This document shows positions 24,373 to 35,230 of a DNA stretch of 64,000 bases, piece by piece. Position 1 is the stretch's first letter; every line of letters begins with the position of its first letter. This DNA is from Bimastos eiseni (taxonomy: Eukaryota > Annelida > Clitellata > Crassiclitellata > Lumbricidae), in NCBI GenBank assembly GCA_959347315.1, contig OY365810.1:25448604-25512603 (forward strand). The letters run 5' to 3'. The notes under the pieces were generated by a model. The model was given only the letters and a program-made list of their open reading frames with translations, did no database searches and had not been told where the DNA came from. Both the position numbers and the translations under genes were made by a program.

Positions 24373-24450
24373 ACAGGTAACAGGCAGACATATAGACAGA
24401 CAGATAGACAGACAGATAGACAGAGACAGACAGAGACAGACAGCCAGGGA
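24373..24450. repeat. (GACA)n/(GATA)n tail
   Basis: CAGACAGATAGACAGACAG-type repeat at the 3' end of the SINE. Confidence 0.8.
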
Positions 24451-24711
24451 AGAGATCTGAAGTGGTCACCATAAACAGATATCACCAGGAGCTTTCTAAG
24501 ATATGCAAACAGCTTATATATTTAATTGTTGTGGTAAATGGAGATATATTAAAAGCACATGAGTCGAATACCGGTCCAGTTTGTTTAGACATGAAAAGTA
24601 GTTATACCTCTTATCGAGTTAAACATACTCACTGCAATATAAACAAATTCATTATACAATACATGCATTTCACAATCTTACGGTATACATCCATCCATGC
24701 AGGCATACATA

Positions 24712-26093
24712 CACGGTGATTCATTAAAAAACGTACCCCTAGATATTTAATTGTAACTCCGTCAAATATCGGTTTATGTCAAAAAAATTTTAAGTGAACA
24801 TAGAGGAATCAGTTCTGAATAGGAAGAAAGTTACAGTTTATGTTCAAATTGACCCCCTCGGGCAGTAACACACGCGCGAAGACGCCTACGCCACTGCCTG
24901 ACTGACTCATCAATGATGCGCTGATCCATTTCATCCCATACCTCCACAATTCGGTGACGCAACTCGTCGACATCATGTATTCGATTTCTGTAGACTTTTT
25001 CCTGCATGACGCTCCATATCTTATAGTCCACTGGATTCAAATCAGGGCTATTAGGTGGCCAGTAATTAGGCGGGATGAAATCAGGTGTTTCAGTTTCGAG
25101 TAACGCAACGGTCTCCCGAGCTCTGTGCGCAGGAGCGCTATCCTGCTGGAAGATGAAATACTCCGTTATCTCACGAATGTCAGGCAAGAGACCCTGCATT
25201 AGTAGAACATCTCTGTAATATTGTCCATTAATCTTAACACCTGGTTCGATGAAATGGATGTTCGTACGACCGAGTGCAGATACCCCGACAGATACCATAA
25301 GGGACTTGCTGAAAGTTGGTCGAGTCCGCAAAAGACGATTTGCTGGAACGTCTCTCTTCCTTGTACCGGCTGAGACATAAATACGATCATTCTGACTGTT
25401 ACTGGGTGCTGCCACAGTAAACAATTTCTCATCAGTAAACCAAATGAAATTCACTAAGCTTGCAGGATACAACCTCAGTAGCTGACGGGAACGTGTCAAT
25501 CTTGCTTGCTTGTTGGCTGCTGTGAGTTCTTGAGCGTGTCGTTTCTTTAAACATCGCAAATGTAAATCATTCTTGACAATTCTCCAAACTGATGTCTGAC
25601 TGATTCCTATTTCTCGAGCAATTTGTCTCTGTGTGCGATGCGTTTGCGGCATATCTTCCTGGCTGAGCACCAGCGATTCAACCTTTTCAGCATTGTCGGT
25701 TGTTGCTGCCGTACGCGGGCGGCCGCTGCCTGGTCGACGATGGAAAGACCCAGTTTTGTCGATCTTTGAAAGTAACGCATTTAATCCACCAAGAGTCCAC
25801 TCTTTATCAGGAAATTTTTTTAGAAAACGTTTTGCACTGTACTTTTTATTCTTTCGTAAGAATGTAACAAATTGTTTATCCTCTTCGGTAAACACCATTT
25901 TTTCGCGATATTTTCGTGACGTCATTAGTTTCGTCAATCGCGTTACGTCATTTTAGCTTGGTGTGTCAAATGATTTATGTAGCACTTGAATAGAATATCA
26001 AGCATCATTATTCTGAAATTTCATTAAAATTAATGGTCATTTACCTGAGTTATGCTAACCTATGTAAGGTACGTTTTTTAATGAATCACCGTG
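24712..26093 (-). mobile_element. Complete mariner-like (DD37D, maT-type) transposon
   Basis: The element is 1382 bp. The terminal inverted repeats, 24712-24737 and 26068-26093, are exact complements over 26 bases (starting CACGGTGATTCATTAAAAAA). TA flanks both sides (24710-24711 and 26094-26095), the target duplication of the Tc1/mariner superfamily. It inserted into a CATA-rich stretch. One intact transposase frame fills most of the interior. Perfect TIRs and an unbroken gene suggest recent insertion. Confidence 0.93.
24831..25937 (-). CDS. Mariner-like transposase (DD37D)
   Basis: This 368-residue protein cuts and pastes its own element in the nucleus. Two N-terminal helix-turn-helix regions (about residues 25-60 and 100-125, the second containing QRQIAREIGISQTSVWRIVK) with a GSGRPR motif between them (71-76) would bind the TIRs. 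The DDE/D catalytic core has D169 in WFTDEKLF, D266 in FQQDSAPAH and D304 in NSPDLNPVDYKIW. There are 37 residues between D266 and D304, and the third residue is Asp, the spacing of the maT group rather than classical mariner (34) or Tc1 (34, Glu). Length is normal for the superfamily, with no stop or frameshift. Met1, Met5 and Met14 are all possible starts; the longest is given. The gene ends 93 bp from the nearer TIR. Activity is plausible but unproven. Confidence 0.92.
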   Translation of the reverse strand: MTKLMTSRKYREKMVFTEEDKQFVTFLRKNKKYSAKRFLKKFPDKEWTLGGLNALLSKIDKTGSFHRRPGSGRPRTAATTDNAEKVESLVLSQEDMPQTHRTQRQIAREIGISQTSVWRIVKNDLHLRCLKKRHAQELTAANKQARLTRSRQLLRLYPASLVNFIWFTDEKLFTVAAPSNSQNDRIYVSAGTRKRDVPANRLLRTRPTFSKSLMVSVGVSALGRTNIHFIEPGVKINGQYYRDVLLMQGLLPDIREITEYFIFQQDSAPAHRARETVALLETETPDFIPPNYWPPNSPDLNPVDYKIWSVMQEKVYRNRIHDVDELRHRIVEVWDEMDQRIIDESVRQWRRRLRACVTARGGQFEHKL

Positions 26094-26126
26094 TACATAC
26101 ATAGTGCATACATACATCTACCATTC

Positions 26127-26171
26127 TACCTTCATGTATACCGTCTATTATAGACGGTAAACATGAAGGTA
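26127..26171. repeat. 21-bp hairpin with 3-base loop
   Basis: TACCTTCATGTATACCGTCT returns as its complement after TTA, with one A-A mismatch. It lies between the mariner's right end and the truncated SINE. Confidence 0.8.
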
Positions 26172-26174
26172 TAT

Positions 26175-26252
26175 GTGTGTGTGGCACGATGGCCGATTTG
26201 TTAGAGCGGTCGGCCCGTAACGCTGAGTGTGCGCTGAGTGAGCGGGTTCGAC
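26175..26252 (+). mobile_element. SINE 5' fragment (tRNA-like head only)
   Basis: GTGTGGCACGATGGCCGATT, then TTAGAGCGGTCGGCCCGTAA and the B-box GGTTCGAC match the head of the SINE at 24095. The copy breaks off in the B-box, where a TATAGCAGCAGC array begins. Confidence 0.65.
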
Positions 26253-26396
26253 ATAGCAGCTATAGCAGCAGCAGCTATAGCAGCAGCAGCTATAGCAGCA
26301 GCAGCTATAGCAGCAGCAGCTATAGCAGCAGCTATAGCAGCAGCTATAGCAGCAGCTATAGCAGCAGCTATAGCAGCAGCTATAGCAGCAGCAGCT
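26253..26396. repeat. (AGCAGCTATAGC) minisatellite
   Basis: 12- and 15-base variants of AGCAGC(AGC)TATAGC. It gives a YSSSS-repeat frame that is not a gene. Confidence 0.9.
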
Positions 26397-26463
26397 TAAG
26401 CTGTGAAGCTCTCATCATCTTGCACTGACGATAGGATAGAGATATATGAGAAACATAGGAAGG

Positions 26464-26553
26464 AAGGAAACATAGGAGAAGGAAGAGTAGGAGAAGGAAG
26501 AGTAGGAGAAGGAAGAGTAGGAGAAGGAAGAGCAGGAGAAGGAAGAGCAGGAG
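26464..26553. repeat. 15-bp minisatellite GGAAGAGTAGGAGAA
   Basis: Five or six near-identical purine-rich copies. The GRVGE and TLPSP frames across it are artefacts. Confidence 0.85.
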
Positions 26554-26759
26554 ATGAAAATGATGGGGAGAGTGTATTTGGATTGGAGGTAGAATATGCG
26601 GAGCATTGGGTGACCCGGATGAACTTCAACAGAAGTAAGGAAAGATAGACCTGAGTAGCAGACAGAGGAGAATGGACGATAGGAGTTTGATAGAGGATGG
26701 GACGATGAGAAAGAGAGGAAAGAGAAGGGAGAATAAGAAGTGTACGGGGTATACTAAGC

Positions 26760-27236
26760 ACAGGGGCAGCGAAGAATTGAAAGCCTCTGCCATCCTCTGT
26801 TTATGAAACTACTCAATTTCTTTGAATACACTGCGGTCGAAAAGAAACTACCTCTTGAATAAAGCATTGTCCTGGTCTGCCAATACATTCGTCCAGTCTA
26901 TTTGGTCCTGTATTGTTGTGTATAAACATAACTGCAAACACAGTGGCATATGAATTTACATTAAGCGTAAATGTATTATTAAATATTTCGTCCTCGTTCT
27001 CATCATTATGATTATCACTTGGAGACGCCAACCGCAATCTAGTAATGATGAGTAAAACATTCGTTAATTTATAACAACAGCGTTGATTGACATTTATTGT
27101 GCGCCTATAATTATAATTTCAGTGTGATTTATGTATTTTACGGAGTGAAATTCGCTGCATTAAGCGCAAAGCAAAGTAAGTTTATAGTGTTTGGTGGACA
27201 CTGGTCACCATATTGATATAATGATTATATTCAATT
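26760..27236. other. No recognisable feature
   Basis: AT-rich sequence without frames or repeats of note. Confidence 0.45.
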
Positions 27237-27470
27237 GTGTGCATGTATAAATGGTATGGTCACGTAATGAGAAGAGAGGACGAAAGCCGCATTAAAATAA
27301 TTATGATAGCGGATGTCAACGGACGATGCAGTCGGGGACGACAAAAGAAGTGGTGGGAAGATTTGATACAAAAGTACCTGAAGACTCTAAAATTTCAAAA
27401 TGAACACACTCGCGACAGAGCCTAGTGGAGAAGGTGGATCAGTGTGGCTGATCCCTACATTGTGAGGGAT
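27237..27470 (+). pseudogene. C-terminal tail of a LINE reverse transcriptase protein
   Basis: KWYGHVMRREDESR, GRCSRGRQKKWWEDLI and RDRA-stop-WRRWISVADPY reproduce the RWYGHVMRR...GRR.RGRPK.RW.D...DRA.WR......DP tail of RTE-like LINE proteins, with one stop at 27422. It lies upstream of the RT core piece at 27536, the reverse of the natural order, so it is a separate or rearranged insertion. Confidence 0.7.
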
Positions 27471-27499
27471 TAATTCAAGCCTGAAGGAGATATATTTAT

Positions 27500-27968
27500 A
27501 TATGTATGAATGTGAGTTGACAGAGGACTGATTCAATGCTTAAGGACATCAACCTCAGGTCTACTTCACAAGCAGCAGTTCGAGTGGGCGGTGAAGTCGG
27601 ACCGTGGTTCAAGACTAACAGAGGGGTGAGGCAAGGCGACCCGGTTTCACCCACCATGTTTATTACAGATCTGGAGCGGGCAATGGATAGCGTCAAAAGT
27701 GAGGTAAAAGGAGTGTCAATTCATGGAATGAGAAACAACAACCTTCGCTTTGCAGATTATGTGGATATCTTGGAAGAATTCGGAGAAGGAGTTTGAACGG
27801 ACAGTGCAGATATTAAGCACGGAAGCGAAAAAGTACGGTTTAGTTATGAACCTTGAGAAAACAAAAACAATGACATTTGGGGACAAAGCGGTAGAGAACT
27901 AAATAATGATAGGTGGAACGCAACTAGAAAATGTAGTGAGCCTCACCTATCTTGGAAACAGCATGACA
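27500..27968 (+). pseudogene. RT-core fragment of an RTE-like LINE
   Basis: AAVRVGGEVGPWFKTNRGVR and QGDPVSPTMFITDLERAMD are RT motifs, followed by NNNLRFADYVDIL, where the catalytic FADD/YADD has become FADY. A frameshift near 27765 leads to TVQILSTEAKKYGLVMNLEK, TKTMTFGDKAVEN-stop and GGTQLENVVSLTYLGNS. The mutated active site, frameshift and stops make it dead. It continues into the inverted piece below. Confidence 0.75.
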
Positions 27969-28120
27969 TAATATGTTGTTGCAAAACAACTTGCTGTTCC
28001 AAACCTTGTCCATAGCTTTCAACACGGCTATACCCTTATTTATCTGTATTCTTATTTCATTTTTGCAATCTAGGTCATAATATGACGTAGATTGCAAAAA
28101 TGAAATAAGAATACAGATAA
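27969..28120 (-). pseudogene. Inverted continuation of the same LINE
   Basis: Read on the minus strand, 28120 to about 27975 codes YDLDCKNEIRIQINKGIAVL and KAMDKVWNSKLFCNN, the segment that normally follows YLG in RTE-like proteins. Here it is flipped relative to the upstream RT core. Confidence 0.65.
28040..28120. repeat. 81-bp near-perfect palindrome
   Basis: The arms 28040-28072 and 28088-28120 are exact complements (33 bp). The 15-base centre GGTCATAATATGACG is itself palindromic apart from one G-G pair and a middle A. Both arms code the LINE motif DCKNEIRIQI in opposite directions. Confidence 0.9.
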
Positions 28121-28506
28121 TAATTCTAAAGTCAAATGCCTGATCCGACCCAATCCGACCCATGAAGTTTTAATTATCAATTATCTGCCCCTGTAGCTAC
28201 TTCAGAGTTAAGCGGACTAATTGCAACTGATGCTACTAGGTGCACAATTGGCCTTTTAGTGCCAGATTCTTTGTCTCATCAATCTGAACGTCTTCTGCCG
28301 TTGTTCTAGTAATAATTGGGAAGACCTATCTTATTTTACTTCAGTAATCCAATGCTCATCATGGCTGTAATGACTTTCAATTATGATTGTCGCGGGTTTC
28401 TCTCTCGCCCACTCCGTCTTCTAGATGACGAGAGTACCGCCGGTTCTTTCCTCTATCATCAACCTCAGCAACACGACACACTTGATGGTTTTAATATGTA
28501 TATATT

Positions 28507-28537
<31 letters not shown>

Positions 28538-30327
28538 CACCACTCATCCTATCTACACTTACTGGAGTTATTAGTGTCCTTTTTAGAAATGTTTCCCTGG
28601 TTTACGTTGGAGACGGAATTCCCAACTACGTTGATTACCCTTATCGTCAGAACGACCTGACGTCTCCCCCAGTTCCGAAACAAGTCCCTGTTCCTTCCCT
28701 TGCTACACTATAAGAACTCTTCTAGAGGCGATTTCCTTCGCCCTCCCAAACGCAAAGCTCGTATCTCTATTGGACGACAAATCACCTGCTGAGACTATTC
28801 CTAAACCGGGTTGGTCGGATCTTGATGTCCCTAGCATAATCTCACTCACTAGGGGCGTACAGTTAATGTTTGACTAGCGGCTGTCATGGCTGGGCCTTGT
28901 CAGGCATCATATACAGGCAATAGGTTCCAGGGATTGCGTTACATCATTTTTAGTTATACCGCCTAATAGGTTGCGCCGTTCGTGTCGGGGTTGTCCCTTA
29001 TTCTTGATTAGTGTCAACCAGCCGGTCCAGACCAAATCTTCAACTGATTCATGAATTTCTTGTCTGTGGGTCGTAGAGATGGAAAGGGCAGTCAGCTCTA
29101 ACATCTGCCTCGCGGTGTCGGGTTTCGTTGTTTGACACCCCGATGATCTTTGCATAATTCTCGCCGTCTGTACTGAGGCCGTCTGCCTCCGGCGAAACCC
29201 CTTGATGTCTCCCATCTCAGCTTTCAGGTAGGCAACTCCATCCGTAGTCCTCCTACGCCTCTGCTGTCGGTCGATGACTTTTATATAGCACCATCGTCCC
29301 GAGGGTCGCGCGTGACAATGATTCTTTGTTATAAAAGTGATTACAGTTATTACTGTATTCCTAGACAGAAGTTCAAAAAAATAATTAATTGCTTTCAATA
29401 TTTTGCTTTGAATTAAACTGACAGTTGCGACAATGAAAAAATTAAACAATGACATGTACTGTAACATCATCTCTATTGCCAGTGAGCTCGCTAGTGTTCT
29501 CACACCGCATTGGCAGATTCTCGCACATTCAATCACTGTCACTACCAGTAATTGGTGGCATTATTGATGACATAATATTTGATCCTGACATGTCAATGCC
29601 ACCTGCACCAAAAACGTCATCCTTGAGTTTGATGGATGTGTGTAATAATCGGAGCTACCATTGACATCCTCATCGTGAGGTGTAAGGCAACAGCTTGATA
29701 ATATGATTGACCAATCATTGCACGAAATTCAAATGACCAAGTCAAGTCAGCAGACATTACGTCACGGAATGCATTATTCAGCCTTCACCGTCGCTGATGT
29801 AAGTAAGTGAATCAAGTAATTAAATACATTGAAATTGTTAAGTATAATCATGGGAAGCACTGTGTATAATCATATAGTTGTTGGATGACAATGTATGTGC
29901 ATGACTTGATGAACCTTTGCATTTCGCCGCATGTGTATTTTCACAGTGTATAATTGTTTAAACTGTTAGAAAATTTGCAAGTGAATACCATAGTGCCAGT
30001 CGGAAGTGGGAAAATAAATTCAATTGGACAGGATATACATCCTATTTCAATGTGATAACTCACAGATTAGACGAAACATGTAGTAGGCCTAACTGTCCAA
30101 ATTGAACTTAATTAAATTGCGAGCCATCTAATAATTATGACTCGTTACGTTAAAAAATTGCATATGCGGCGCGTGCGGATAGCCTCTCTTTTTTCGATCA
30201 CTCTGTACTAATGCTCATGCGTTTGTGCGCGACCTCATTTGTCAGAACACATCTTCGCATCTGCTGATTGAAATATAATCGAATGTATGGGGAATGTCTA
30301 TCCTGGATTCCTGTAGGCTGTTTACAG
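28121..30327. other. No convincing gene
   Basis: Contains an AT dinucleotide run at 28512-28536. The 211-codon minus-strand frame at 28907-29542 has no recognised motif; its C-terminal half (from VIDRQQRRRR) is more compositionally protein-like than the rest and could be an old gag-like or exon remnant. Confidence 0.35.
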
Positions 30328-30422
30328 TGGGAGAGAGTTGAAGTGTCGGCGTTATTTCAATGTGGTTTCACATGTCTGCGTCGAAAACTGGGATGCTCAG
30401 TGCTATCGTTTTACACTAACAG
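30328..30422 (+). CDS. Candidate internal exon, PAN/Apple-like
   Basis: The acceptor GCTGTTTACAG (AG at 30326-30327) and donor CTAACAG|GTTAGA (GT at 30423) bound 31 codons plus two bases (phase 0 in, 2 out). The peptide WERVEVSALFQCGFTCLRRK, LGCSVLSFYTNR has the C-x3-C-x6-C and following S-F pattern of PAN/Apple domains, extracellular modules that bind proteins or sugars. No partner exon was identified on either side, so the gene is unknown and a stray exon remains possible. Confidence 0.4.
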
Positions 30423-32202
30423 GTTAGACGCTCATTTTATGTTTTTGGGTTAGGATGCTCGCATGCTGATTGCTGTGAGTTCTAGGATATCAGGAACTCA
30501 ATTCTCAACAGTGAATTTGGTGATTGATATAATGGGCGTTTACGAGTTCTTGGTTTGATGTTAAAATTGGTGTTGATTGTGATTGCATTGATAGTCTACC
30601 CATTTCTAGAAGCTGCTACAGAGGAGACCGAGTTACGCTGCAGCCGATAAATGATATTGAGATAACGGATGATAGAGGGTTGAAGATAGTATAGTCTATA
30701 AATACTTCCAACGCTGATATCAATCAATAACGAGAAAACTCACAAAAAGTTCTGAAAGACAAAGATGATTTCGTGATTGGATTGTAATAATTCCATTCAT
30801 TTAAATAAAACGCGTCCTTCCATTGGATAAATAAAACGTCCTTGAGAATCCAGTCGTACTGCGTTATATAAATGTCAAGTCCGACAGAGCAACGTATTGA
30901 TATCGAGTCACACTTGTTATCGCATTTATTGCTTCTGTCTTCCTTTATTAAGCCAGCCTGAAACTTCAATTAACAAAAAAGTTGTAATTGAGGCTAAAAC
31001 CACATCAGAGACAGTCGCACTCCTACCCCACAGCATATTTCCAACCACAAAACACCGTGTTGGAATTAGGTCTGCATTATCGCTTCGTAATGTGTGAATT
31101 CAAGGCTTTAAGCATCGCTTTACTGCGCTGTAGAGTGTAGGCTACATAATATTTGGAACCAACTACAATAAATTATTCAGATTACATTCAGATCTTATTA
31201 GATATGTTTATTGGTGCTGCCAGTCAGGATGGAACCAGTAGGCTGGAGACCACTGGGCGTTAGCATGGAGCCTACCTATCATAATCACATGCACCATACA
31301 GATGGGCTTTGATCGAAGAGACATTTAGTCTTTCTGTGTTGTGGGCACTCTGACAAATGCCATTGTCCACATTCATTACGATCATACAGAATAGAATAGA
31401 ATAGAACAGGACAGAATAGAATAAATAACGAGAGAACACGTTGATTCGGATTTGTTAAAAGTTAATAATTATTATTAGGCTACTAACGTTGTCTTATTTA
31501 CGTGGAACAAACTCTCTCTGTTTTAAACCTAACCCACCGCATGATGGAGCGTTTGATACTTTGAGTGCTCTCTTCTTGTCTATGGTCTGTGGAGAATACA
31601 AGGTTAAAACATTAGGCTAAACTGTGGAATCCGATGTTGTATCGTATCGCATCTCTAAATTTGTATTGCGCCTGTAACCGAAGAATTATTCTGAGGCGCC
31701 ATTGAACTTATACACATGTCTATGACTGTCGTATACTGATTCGAATATATAGACGAACTGTCTACCGCAACTGATTACAATAAGCTTAGCATAAAGTTGC
31801 AAAGAAAAACCAAGACAGCCGTAAAAATTTTATGCGAGCACACTTTCTATGTAAAGTTTTGTAAACCTTCACGAGAGCGCTGCAAAAAAGGCATGCTTAG
31901 CGATTAATGAAAGACGTCTAATCCTACGTAATCGAAGCCTTCGTAATGCTGCAATTGAGATAGGCTTACAAACACAGCAGATGCTAAAAACCATAAGAGC
32001 AAATAGAAAGTCCATTAACAAATGCGACCATTTGTTTCAGAAATCGATTAAATGTCCAAAGAACAAACGTTTCGCAGACAGTTTTTTAATTACATAATTA
32101 TAGCAAGCGTCAGATAACCTGCGAATCCTTTGAACGTCAGTTTGGCCTGAAATGAGAACGCTACATGTAGCTCATCTCACTCTTTGTATATACTGTCTAC
32201 AC
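30423..32202. other. No recognisable feature
   Basis: Only a short (TAGAA)n run at about 31384-31425 stands out. Confidence 0.45.
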
Positions 32203-32985
32203 ATACATATACACATACATATATACATACATATACACATACATATACACATACATATATGCATACATATATACATACATATATACATACATATATGCAT
32301 ACATATACACATACATATATGCATACATATACACGTACATATACACATACATATACACATACATATACACATACATATATACATACATATACACATACAT
32401 ATACACATACATATACACATACATATACACATACATATACACATACATATACACATACATATACACATACACATACATAAACACATACATATACACATAC
32501 ATATACACATACATAAACACATACATATACACATACATATACACATACATATATACATACATATACACATACATATACACATACATATATACATACATAT
32601 ACACATACATATATACATACATATACACATACATATATACATACATAAACACATACATATACACATACATATACACTAACATATATACATACATATACAC
32701 ATACATATACACATACATATACACATACATAGACACATACATATACACATACATATACACATACATATACACATACATATATACAGACATATACACATAC
32801 ATATATGCATACATATACACGTACATATACACATACATATATACATACATATACACATACATATACACATACATATACACATACATATACACATACATAT
32901 ACACATACATATATACATACATATACACATACATATATACATAAATATGCACATACATATATACATACATATACACGTACATGTA
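32203..32985. repeat. 12-bp CATATACACATA-type minisatellite, about 780 bp
   Basis: Alternating ACATACATATAC units with ATAT/ACAC variants. The period is a multiple of three, giving IHIH, THTY, MCIC and MYVY frames of up to 261 codons that are artefacts. Confidence 0.92.
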
Positions 32986-33429
32986 TGTCTACTCATAGAG
33001 AGCGAGGGGTAACTATTCTTACAGTGAGAAACGTATTTTTTATTATGCGTGCTTAATTGCCTATACGTATATAAGTAAGTAAAAATATTCTCTATATTAA
33101 TTAATTGGCTTACTTTTGCTTACATGACATTTACGATATGAAGCGTTCTTGCCAGAAACGTTTTTCTCGTTAAGCTGTTCGCACTAGGGATTATTCAGTC
33201 GCGCAGTCTCGGCCTCATGAAGTAGGGTTGTGGCCTTAGCGGTGGAAGAAGTTGGTTCGACAAATGGCCATGATTGAACTAGACGGCTGCAAAGAGGTTG
33301 CCGTCCGTCTTTCTAAGTTTCTACATGATTGCTCGATGGTATAGGGTTGTCTTAATGAAGATAATGCGGTCATATCAAACCGTCTTTCACGAACTGCAGT
33401 CTGCTTCTAACTTGTAACGGACTATTTAC

Positions 33430-33740
33430 ATAGCGCCTCTCGAGATCAGAGACGCTCACAACTCGGGACATTTAACTAAACGGAGAACAGGAAAACCTTC
33501 AGGCGCCTCCGGAAGACGACAGGATGAAGAGAGAGCAGCAACCCCTGAAGATGGAAGGGATCCTCTTCCAGCTTGTCGGACCCATGTGTCAGAAGCTCCT
33601 GGATGGGGTGTGGCATGCAGAGTGCATACGAGGAACCACCAGAAGTCAGCGGGCAGAATTCCACAAAGCCCCAGTAAATTAAGCCTATAGGGGCCGAGTA
33701 TAACATGCTGGCCACTGTGGTCATCCTTACCACGTCATGC
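33430..33740. repeat. Dispersed repeat copy A (CGGAGAACAGGAAA family)
   Basis: CTAAACGGAGAACAGGAAAA, GCGCCTCCGGAAGA and AGAGAGAGCAGC recur in the same order at 59573-59765. Its 5' part, TACATAGCGCCTCTCGAGAT, resembles the 'GCGCCTTTC' start of other animal repeats. The minus-strand frame across it is not recognised. Confidence 0.55.
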
Positions 33741-34079
33741 AAACTTGGTCCTCTGATTCGCAGGGCATATACTGATTGTCTTGCCTGGACGGATATGTGC
33801 CCCCTATTTGAGCTTCAAAACCTCAGTTCTCATCCATGACGACCCCCAGAGTCATTAAGCTCTGGACTCGCAGAAAGCCTGGCATCTTTTTTTCTCGATC
33901 TCAATCTCCTCTGCCAAGAACGGCAAACCACCATCTCACCAGTCTTTCTTCAATTAAGACTCTGAGTTCAGGGCCTAGCCCACTCCGTTACAAAATTCAA
34001 TTCAATTGCGATCTCGTGTCATCTTATAATAACGGCTAAGAACAATGAGGCAATTGAAAATGTTGTTCGGAGACGGATA

Positions 34080-34152
34080 CTATATATATAAATATACATA
34101 TATACATATATATATATACATACATATATATATATATAGATATATATATATA
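34080..34152. repeat. (TA)n-rich microsatellite
   Basis: TATATACATA and TATATA runs; a second pure (TA)n run lies at 34519-34547. Confidence 0.85.
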
Positions 34153-34515
34153 TGCACAGCCTATGGATATTGTTACACGTGGCGCATAAGATATATACCC
34201 GGCATAATCGAGTTGCTGTTCGTTTTTTGCAGCCTACATGCTATTGTATCTATGTCGATTTTGTGTCGTAACAGTCTTTATAGACCAATTGCTGGTCTTA
34301 TAAGTTGTGTTTCTATTCGTGAGTTTTCCACCTTATTTCGTCGTAACTTGAGAATGACGTCTTCTTGTCTTCACGAACGATTCGTGTTGCTCCTATAATT
34401 ATTGTGCTTGGGAAAGAGATCTCAACCGAAAACCGGTGCATTTCTACATGCATCCTGACAATCTATATATACGTGTATGTATATTTCTACCTATGTATGG
34501 ATATCTATAGGTTCA

Positions 34516-34551
<36 letters not shown>

Positions 34552-34617
34552 TGGTCTAAATACATAAGCGTGAATAGCCTAGTCACAGGAATCATAAACT
34601 GTGGTTCTGTCAAAACA

Positions 34618-34659
34618 AGGTCCGGGTATTAATACATGTCTGTATTAATACCCGGACCT
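34618..34659. repeat. Perfect 19-bp stem hairpin with 4-base loop
   Basis: AGGTCCGGGTATTAATACA, loop TGTC, then the exact complement. It is isolated, with no terminator or element context. Confidence 0.9.
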
Positions 34660-34997
34660 CTTGAAACTCTACTCAAAAGAGCTAATAATGTTCAGCCCGA
34701 CTAACGATATCGATACAAATGGCCACATTGATGTGTATTTAGCGAAATAAACATCTTCGCAACACCGAGAATTTGTTTAAAATGTTCATCTTCAGCCATC
34801 TGTCGATAGCGGTCACTGGTCGGTCGGCCTAAAGCGACCGACCTTATAATATATAATTATATACTCTCCTCAGTCCTGTGTTAACCAGTATACGTTACAA
34901 CATATCTGTATACTTAATTAAATCTACACACAGGCCTATATATACACATGCACATATAAATATACATACATACGTAGAAATATATATATATATATAT

Positions 34998-34998
34998 A

Positions 34999-35031
<33 letters not shown>

Positions 35032-35230
35032 GTCTCTCTCTGTCTGTCTCTGTCTCTCTGTCTCTCTGTCTCTCTGTGTCTCTGTGTCTCTCTGTCTCTC
35101 TCTGTCTCTCTGTCTCTCTCTGTCTCTCTCTGTCTCTCTCTGTCTCTCAATATCTGTCTCCGTTTCTGACTCCGTCTCTGTCTCTATCTCTGTCTGTCTG
35201 TCTGTCTGTCTGTCTCTGTCTCTCTCTCAG
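34998..35230. repeat. (TCTG)n/(TCTC)n pyrimidine array
   Basis: TCTG units grade into TCTCTGTC variants and back. Several frames (LSVSLSL and RETERD types) are artefacts. Confidence 0.9.

Noticed and set aside
28907..29542. 211-codon minus-strand frame
   Set aside because: No motif was recognised, the N-terminal part looks like translated AT-rich DNA, and no neighbour supports it. Left as unassigned rather than called.
32197..32982. 261-codon MYVYMYVY frame and its counterparts
   Set aside because: Pure product of a 12-bp satellite; no unique sequence is included.
33225..33290. tRNA-like words TGGCCTTAGCGG and GGTTCGACAAA
   Set aside because: The spacing between the A- and B-box-like words is too short and no cloverleaf can be drawn.
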